A stretch of DNA of 27,225 bases from JBBKWG01 sp037968835 (GTDB lineage: Bacteria > Pseudomonadota > Alphaproteobacteria > Rhodobacterales > Rhodobacteraceae). The DNA lies in NCBI GenBank assembly GCA_037968835.1, contig JBBKWG010000267.1, positions 1-27,225 on the forward strand, read 5' to 3'. This document shows, piece after piece, positions 22,558-27,225 of this stretch. Both the position numbers and the translations under genes were made by a program. Positions within the stretch are counted from its first letter, which is position 1. Each line of letters opens with the position of its first letter. Under the pieces are notes generated by a model. It did no database searches, had not been told where the DNA came from, and was given only the letters and a program-made list of their open reading frames with translations.

Positions 22558-24084
22558 TTACCGGAATAGTGAGAGGATCGACTGCGGTGCCTGGTTCGCG
22601 ATCGACAGGGACTGAATGCCCAGCTGTTGCTGAACCTGTAGCGCCTGCAATCTGGCAGAAGCCGCTTCAAGGTCTGCGTCGACCAGTGATCCGATGCCTG
22701 CCTTCAGACTGTCGGTCAGCTTGCTGATGAAACCTGCCTGAAGGTCAATCCGGCTTTGCGATGAACCAAAGGAAGCCGCAGCATCGATTGCTGTATTCAG
22801 AAAGGTGTCGATGTTGTCGAGCGCTGCCGCCGCGCTGACGTTCGTGCTGACATCAATACCTTGAAGCCCGAACAGACCGCCCGACGCTTCTCCTCCATCG
22901 CGTCCATCGATCGTGGCTGTCAGAGATGACGCGTTGTCGTTGTCGATATTCAGGACCCAGGAACCGGTCGCACTGTCTTGGGTGACAAGTGTTGTCACAC
23001 CCGCTGTGCCGCCGGCGTCAACAGCCGCCTTCAGTCCGCGCGCGACGTCCTCGAAATTCTCACCCGGACCAGCAATATAGCGGAAGACTTCGGCACCAAA
23101 ACTTACCTGATAGCCGTCGCCGTCGTTGATTGCCGCTGAATCACTGAAAGTGAGCGATTCAGCTCGCTGGTCGAGTGTACCTGATGTGAGCGTTAGAGCG
23201 CCGGTGCCATTCAGAGCCGTAATCACCGTTCCGGCCGCATCACCTGACAAACCAGTGACGGCAACGTCGGCAGTATCAAAGGAACGCGCCGAGGAAATCG
23301 TGAGGTCAGCACCCGACGCATTTGCAGTTACGCCTTCAATCCCAAGTGCATTGATCTGACCGGCGAAATAGGCGGCAGCTTCGACTTCGGTGTCACCGAC
23401 TCCGCCTGTGAAATCGACCTGAACGCCAGCGACTGTTAACGTCGCGGTGTCACCGGCGTAGTCGGCAGCAGTACCGGCAAACGTAAATACTGCGTCATTG
23501 CCGGCATCCGCAATCGTCGCATTGCTCAGCGCCACGTTCGGCGAAAGATCGGTTCCGCCCGAATTATATACGCCAGCTTCGGTTGTCAGATCGTTTCGAG
23601 AGATCGAAATGTCGGTGGAACTCACAACGCCGGAGCTGTTTCGCTGGAGTGAGCCAAGGATCGAGACATCTTCGGTTCCCCGAACAAGGTTCAGACCGTT
23701 GAAGCTTGCAGCAGATACGATGGAGTTGATCTGGTCGACCTTGGCGTTGATGTCGTCCTGAATCTTCGAGCGATCGACGTTCTCTTCCTGCGCCGCAACG
23801 ATGTTGCCCTTCAATTCGGTCAGCAGGTCGGACACGGTTTCCGATGCCTGACGGGCAATCGCCACGGTGGCGTCACCCAGATTAAGACTGTCGGAAATAG
23901 CTTTGAACGCGTTTACGTCGGACTCAAGGACTTTGGAAACTGCCCAGATCGCCGAGTTGTCTTTTGCCGAGGAGATTTTCTTTCCCGTCGCAATCTGGTT
24001 TTGCGTGTCGACGAGGTTGCTGTTGATGCTGCGAAGGTTCTGCAGTGCAACCATTGCACTGGTGTTGGTAAGAATACTTGCCAT
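22558..24084 (-). CDS. fliC: Flagellin FliC
   Basis: This 508-residue filament protein has the conserved N-terminal D0/D1 helices (about 1-165; SAMVALQNLRSINSNLVDTQ, QIATGKKISSAKDNSAIWAV) and C-terminal D1/D0 helices (about 415-508; SRIDLQAGFISKLTDSLKAG, ending IANQAPQSILSLFR). Between them is a beta-rich surface region (about 166-412) with Asp-, Gly- and Thr-rich stretches such as YAGDTATLTVAGVQVDFTGG and a second part with GYQVSFGAEVFRYIAGPGEN. The C-terminal Arg after LF is typical of this family. The RBS is CGGAG eight bases before the ATG. It is followed by a terminator and then by flaF and flbT. Confidence 0.97.
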   Translation of the reverse strand: MASILTNTSAMVALQNLRSINSNLVDTQNQIATGKKISSAKDNSAIWAVSKVLESDVNAFKAISDSLNLGDATVAIARQASETVSDLLTELKGNIVAAQEENVDRSKIQDDINAKVDQINSIVSAASFNGLNLVRGTEDVSILGSLQRNSSGVVSSTDISISRNDLTTEAGVYNSGGTDLSPNVALSNATIADAGNDAVFTFAGTAADYAGDTATLTVAGVQVDFTGGVGDTEVEAAAYFAGQINALGIEGVTANASGADLTISSARSFDTADVAVTGLSGDAAGTVITALNGTGALTLTSGTLDQRAESLTFSDSAAINDGDGYQVSFGAEVFRYIAGPGENFEDVARGLKAAVDAGGTAGVTTLVTQDSATGSWVLNIDNDNASSLTATIDGRDGGEASGGLFGLQGIDVSTNVSAAAALDNIDTFLNTAIDAAASFGSSQSRIDLQAGFISKLTDSLKAGIGSLVDADLEAASARLQALQVQQQLGIQSLSIANQAPQSILSLFR

Positions 24085-24296
24085 TTGGCTAGCTCCGTTC
24101 TTTTTTGGTGGTTTTCACCATGTTTCAGAAGCGTCTTTTCGACGCGTGAGAGCCATTCTGACTTGTGCGAACCCCGCCCCCAGGACAGTGCGCGCCACCA
24201 TGTGGGTGCACCGCCAAATTCTCCGCTTGATGTTAAGAAGTGCTGAATGCTCTGACCCAATTAAGGGACGGATTTTATGCATTTTATTCGAGAGGG
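24085..24296 (-). promoter_or_regulatory. Promoter and long 5' leader region of fliC
   Basis: This 212-base space upstream of the flagellin gene must contain its promoter. Read on the fliC strand it has TTAACAT near 24236, two hairpins near the gene, GCGTC-GAAAA-GACGC (24131-24145) and TGGTG-AAAAC-CACCA (24106-24120), then an A-run and CGGAG. The two hairpins share five-pair stems and five-base A-rich loops. They are plausible targets for the FlbT protein, which is known to bind flagellin leaders in Caulobacter. No sigma-54 or sigma-28 promoter could be recognised with confidence. Confidence 0.5.
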
Positions 24297-24632
24297 TCAG
24301 TACTTTTGCTCGAGTCTGGAGGGAGGTGTCACCAACGACCGGCGCGCTCCGTCCTTTCCATAAATTGTCTGCTCGAACATACTTCGCGCGTCCCGGACTT
24401 GATCCAGGGCGGACTGAATTCCTTTTCCAGCAGATGACAGAAGTTCTCCGTTGTCACGGGACTTCGACGAAATCCTCTGCACCGCGGCCTGTGTGTGTGC
24501 GCTTGCGAAGTCTAGCGACGCAAAAAGGCGCGTTTTGCGCTCGGTAATCCTTTCCAGTTCGCCAATGTCTCCGGAAAGAATCACCCGCCGCTCTCGGTCG
24601 AGGAGGTCTTCGATCTCGTCAATTTGGCGCAT
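24297..24632 (-). CDS. FlgN-like flagellar chaperone
   Basis: This 111-residue helical protein has a charged coiled-coil start (DEIEDLLDRERRVILSGDIG) followed by ELERITERKTRLFASLDFAS, and a C-terminal helix (SALDQVRDARSMFEQTIYGK). Size, helical pattern and the position directly after flgJ match FlgN-type chaperones, which hold the hook-filament junction proteins FlgK and FlgL for export. Those substrates are not encoded in the window. The family is poorly conserved, so this is a tentative assignment. The ATG shares one base with the flgJ stop. Confidence 0.62.
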   Translation of the reverse strand: MRQIDEIEDLLDRERRVILSGDIGELERITERKTRLFASLDFASAHTQAAVQRISSKSRDNGELLSSAGKGIQSALDQVRDARSMFEQTIYGKDGARRSLVTPPSRLEQKY

Positions 24633-24925
24633 CAGACCGCTTCTTTCGTGCGGATTAGCGAGCGATAGATCGACTCTGACAATCCGATTCCACCGACATT
24701 CACCATCGCGCGAGCCTGTTCTGACACTAGAAAACTGGCGAACTGATCTTCCCCGACACCGCCGCCAAAAGTGCTCCGCGTTTCCCCGAGGCCAGCGGAT
24801 GTGAGCATTTCCGACAGGAAGCTTGCCTCAAGGGACTGCGAAAGCGCCCAAAGCGGTTCGTCCCGTGTTGCCGTGGGGCGTGTCGGGGGTTGCGCTGGTA
24901 TGCTTTGCAATGTCGTTTCGGGCAT
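24632..24925 (-). CDS. flgJ: Single-domain FlgJ rod-binding (rod cap) protein
   Basis: This 97-residue protein contains the rod-binding domain only: LEASFLSEMLTSAGLGETRS, FGGGVGEDQFASFLVSEQAR and VGGIGLSESIYRSLIR. In enterobacteria FlgJ has this domain plus a muramidase domain; here the second part is missing, as in Rhodobacter and other alphaproteobacteria. It should cap the growing rod in the periplasm and may recruit the SLT enzyme of 9431-10219. It is divergent from fliK. Confidence 0.9.
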   Translation of the reverse strand: MPETTLQSIPAQPPTRPTATRDEPLWALSQSLEASFLSEMLTSAGLGETRSTFGGGVGEDQFASFLVSEQARAMVNVGGIGLSESIYRSLIRTKEAV

Positions 24926-25034
24926 GGGCGAGCTTTCGGATGCGGATAATTTTCGTGACTATGACGGCATTCGGTAAAGGACCGGTAACTGTCTTGCAGT
25001 TAGAAAGGCGGAGGTTCCGGGGCAGAAAGTCCAA
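24926..25034. promoter_or_regulatory. Divergent flgJ / fliK promoter region
   Basis: This 109-base region separates flgJ and fliK. It contains GTAA-N11-TTAG at 24985-25003, which has the same half-site spacing as the elements near fliL, the transglycosylase gene and fliI, though its first half has one mismatch. A GCGGATAA at 24942-24949 resembles a sigma-28 -10 element but has no matching -35. The fliK ribosome site is weak (GAAAG about five bases before the ATG). Confidence 0.35.
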
Positions 25035-26930
25035 ATGCAGATTACGCCGATCACATTCTCGATCACTTCCGACGTATCCATGGATGGGGGCGATGTATCC
25101 GTCGATTCAACTGAAATGGTCGATACAATTGAGTTTGCTACTCTCGTCTTGGACATATCCAGCAAAGCACATGTGGCGGGAGTAAATGGCAGGGATTTGG
25201 CGAGTTCGAGGACTTCTCCCGATCTTCTGATCGCAGGTGTTCCGAAAGAGACTGAAACCACTGAATTCGAGACTAATCCGGCGAAATTAGCGACTGAACT
25301 TCCGATCAAATCTTCGCCTCCACACTTGGAAATTTCATTCACAAGCCGCTCTTCACCGCGACCCTCTGCTCCTGATCAAAAAACGGCGCTTCACAGCCTG
25401 CAAGTGCGAATTGGTTTGGTCGATTCCGGTTCATTCCCCGTGCCGGCTCGAATTCAGGCGCCAGTAACCCACATGCTGGGGGCGATCCCCGCTGAATCTC
25501 GTCCGCAGCTCCTTTTGAAAGGCGCGTCTCCTGTCGTTAGGAACGAACAGCCGTCTGTCGACTTGTCGAGGCCTGTCCAAATCTCCGCCCGCTCATCGTT
25601 GGCCGCTTTACTGCCAGCGAATCTGCCAGATATTGACGTCGCCGGACTCACTGAAATGGGATCGGCGCATTCAATCGAGAAGCCAAGTCCAAGCTCGTTA
25701 GTCGAACCAGAGGTCTTTGCGTTAACGCCGATTAAAAATGCGCGGGACGCTGCGAGACAGGCAGTATCGAACACCATAATACCGACGACGCCCTCAGGGG
25801 AGATGGACCAATCAACGGTCAATCAACGGACAAAGTCGAGCGAGTCGACGAAGCATCGCTCGGATTGGGCCAAAACCCTTCAGACACTGGCGAGACCGGA
25901 CATTGCGGTCCGCGAAACGCCAGTAGCATCAGTCCCCTCCAACCCAACAGACGCCAAGCATCCGGCGAATGCAGTTGCAGAACCTCTTCTGCCCGCCCAC
26001 GAGTCCGGTAAAGTTGCTTCTACCTCACGCGCACACTTTGGCGACCGAAGCGAGGTCACCGTACCAGCCGACCGCAAAACTGATTCAAGTCAGCAATTGC
26101 CGGACGTTCGACTGGCGACTCAAATTTCATCCCGCGCGGTCGACAATTTGGCGGGATCGCCGCGCAATACGACTCCGGAAACAACTGCGTTGAACGCGGT
26201 CGGACAACCGCAAACCGTGGTCGACCCGGCAAATCCAACGCGTTTTCGTAATTCGGGCTACATTGGGCGAGTTGGGGAGAAGATTGCGCCCGTCGGCACC
26301 AACGAAGTCCCAAATGTCGCGAAAACTCCCGAAAGTGAGCAGTCCGAGAGGCGGACCCGGCACACCACTTCTACAGCGGGTACGCCGACAGCGATTGATG
26401 GGCGTAGCGTCAAACCATTAGCTCCTTTCGAAATGCCGGATTTTCAGATTCCCGAAGAGATTGGGTCCATTCACCGATCCGAGATACCCGAACAAGCCCG
26501 TCGCACTGAATTCGCGTCAGATCGCCTCCAGAACCCCAGGCCGCTAGTCGCGCAGATAGCCGATGCCGTGCGCCGCCTGCCGGACGGCGTCGTCGAAGTG
26601 CGTTTGGCACCTGAAGAATTGGGTCGCATACGGCTTTCCATGACGCCATCCGAAATCGGAATGACCGTCCATGTCCTCGCTGAAAATGGCGGCACGTTAG
26701 AGTTGATGCGCCGACACATCGACATCCTTGAAAGCGGCCTTCGCCATGCGGGTTACTCGGGGCTGTCATTCTCTTTTAGCCAAAACGGACGCGATGACCG
26801 CTCAGGTCGACAAACCGGTACGATCGCACATCCGAACAGCCCGAATGGCCCTGGCAAGCCAGTTGAAATGACTTCCATCGACTCAATCCGTACGAACCTC
26901 GCCAACGGGCGAATTGATCTCAGGCTCTAG
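25035..26930 (+). CDS. fliK: Flagellar hook-length control protein FliK
   Basis: This 631-residue protein has a long, variable, Ser/Thr/Pro-rich N-terminal part (1 to about 500) and a C-terminal Flg_hook domain (about 502-582) with RLPDGVVEVRLAPEELGRIR, the LSMTPSEIGMTVHVLAENGG segment and ELMRRHIDILESGLRHAGYS. FliK measures the hook and triggers the FlhB switch from hook to filament export. The variable part makes FliK lengths differ widely between species; this one is long but within range. It lies just before flgD, 13 bases away, which is usual for this group. Confidence 0.93.
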   Translation: MQITPITFSITSDVSMDGGDVSVDSTEMVDTIEFATLVLDISSKAHVAGVNGRDLASSRTSPDLLIAGVPKETETTEFETNPAKLATELPIKSSPPHLEISFTSRSSPRPSAPDQKTALHSLQVRIGLVDSGSFPVPARIQAPVTHMLGAIPAESRPQLLLKGASPVVRNEQPSVDLSRPVQISARSSLAALLPANLPDIDVAGLTEMGSAHSIEKPSPSSLVEPEVFALTPIKNARDAARQAVSNTIIPTTPSGEMDQSTVNQRTKSSESTKHRSDWAKTLQTLARPDIAVRETPVASVPSNPTDAKHPANAVAEPLLPAHESGKVASTSRAHFGDRSEVTVPADRKTDSSQQLPDVRLATQISSRAVDNLAGSPRNTTPETTALNAVGQPQTVVDPANPTRFRNSGYIGRVGEKIAPVGTNEVPNVAKTPESEQSERRTRHTTSTAGTPTAIDGRSVKPLAPFEMPDFQIPEEIGSIHRSEIPEQARRTEFASDRLQNPRPLVAQIADAVRRLPDGVVEVRLAPEELGRIRLSMTPSEIGMTVHVLAENGGTLELMRRHIDILESGLRHAGYSGLSFSFSQNGRDDRSGRQTGTIAHPNSPNGPGKPVEMTSIDSIRTNLANGRIDLRL

Positions 26931-26943
26931 AAAGGACCACATC

Positions 26944-27225
26944 ATGGAAATCCAGACTCAGATGTCGCAAACCCCTGCGACTCAACCTTTCGCCTCCGCG
27001 CCACCGACTGCTGAACCGTCCGTTTTGAGTTCGGATTTTCAGACGTTTCTGAAAATGCTGACAGCTCAGATGAAAAACCAGGACCCGCTCAACCCGATAG
27101 AGTCATCCGATTTTGCGGTCCAGCTGGCGACGTTCTCCGGCGTCGAGCAGCAGGTTATGACCAACGATCTGCTTCGCAAAATGGCGGACGGCCTTGGCGC
27201 CACCGGCATTTCGCAGCTTGCGGGC
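26944..27225 (+). CDS. flgD: Hook-capping protein FlgD, 3' end cut by the window
   Basis: The frame is open to the end of the window and gives 94 residues. After a variable start, SSDFQTFLKMLTAQMKNQDP, LNPIESSDFAVQLATFSGVE and QQVMTNDLLRKM are the conserved FlgD N-terminal motif. FlgD caps the growing hook so that FlgE subunits can be added. AAAGGA lies about eight bases upstream of the ATG. It is the second gene after fliK; flgE would be expected downstream in many genomes but is beyond the window. Confidence 0.95.
   Translation, partial: MEIQTQMSQTPATQPFASAPPTAEPSVLSSDFQTFLKMLTAQMKNQDPLNPIESSDFAVQLATFSGVEQQVMTNDLLRKMADGLGATGISQLAG

Noticed and set aside
24942..24949. GCGGATAA resembling a sigma-28 -10 element upstream of fliK
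   Set aside because: No TAAA-like -35 is found at the expected distance of about 15 bases upstream.
1..27225. Mobile elements, CRISPR arrays, tRNA or rRNA genes, phage genes
   Set aside because: None was seen. Nearly all of the sequence is occupied by recognisable flagellar genes, and no array of direct repeats or transposase motif was noticed.

Overview
The window is one continuous block of flagellar genes, with 27 protein genes recognised or described and no gene of another pathway. Several features point to an alphaproteobacterium of the Rhodobacteraceae (Roseobacter group): the flaF-flbT pair beside the flagellin gene, a DUF1217 gene, a MotE-like protein beside motA, a one-domain FlgJ, a short FlgA, a moderately high GC content, and many GTG/TTG starts with ATGA/GTGA/TGATG overlaps. 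The genus cannot be told from the sequence alone.

Layout. Positions 1-1038 (+) hold the end of flgI. Positions 1192-4462 (-) hold fliF-fliH-fliN-fliP. Positions 4575-14563 (+) hold a long, tightly packed unit: fliL, a small membrane protein, a motE-like gene, motA, a 797-residue exported protein of unknown function, a lytic transglycosylase, flhA, fliR, flhB and a small FliJ-like protein. Positions 14572-19117 (-) hold flgB-flgC-fliE-fliQ-flgF-flgG-flgA-flgH and a second fliL-family gene. Positions 19210-20571 (+) hold fliI. Positions 20895-24084 (-) hold fliC-flaF-flbT-DUF1217, and 24297-24925 (-) hold flgJ (rod-binding) and an flgN-like gene. Positions 25035-27225 (+) hold fliK and the start of flgD.

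Together these encode the MS ring (FliF), most of the export gate (FlhA, FlhB, FliP, FliQ, FliR), the export ATPase with its stator (FliI, FliH), the rod (FliE, FlgB, FlgC, FlgF, FlgG, FlgJ), the P and L rings (FlgI, FlgA, FlgH), hook assembly and length control (FlgD, FliK), the filament and its control (FliC, FlaF, FlbT), and half of the stator (MotA). FliG, FliM, FliO, MotB, FlgE, FlgK and FlgL are not in the window.

The most notable points are: an apparent +1 frameshift near the start of fliR; the large exported protein of unknown function downstream of motA; two fliL-family genes; three small unassigned or weakly assigned proteins inside motor/export operons; a strong hairpin terminator between fliC and flaF with a second hairpin and a three-codon ORF at the flaF start; and similarly spaced TTAA-N11-TTAR elements in four intergenic regions, one overlapping a CtrA-like TTAA-N7-TTAG site. 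No IS element, CRISPR array, tRNA or rRNA was seen.
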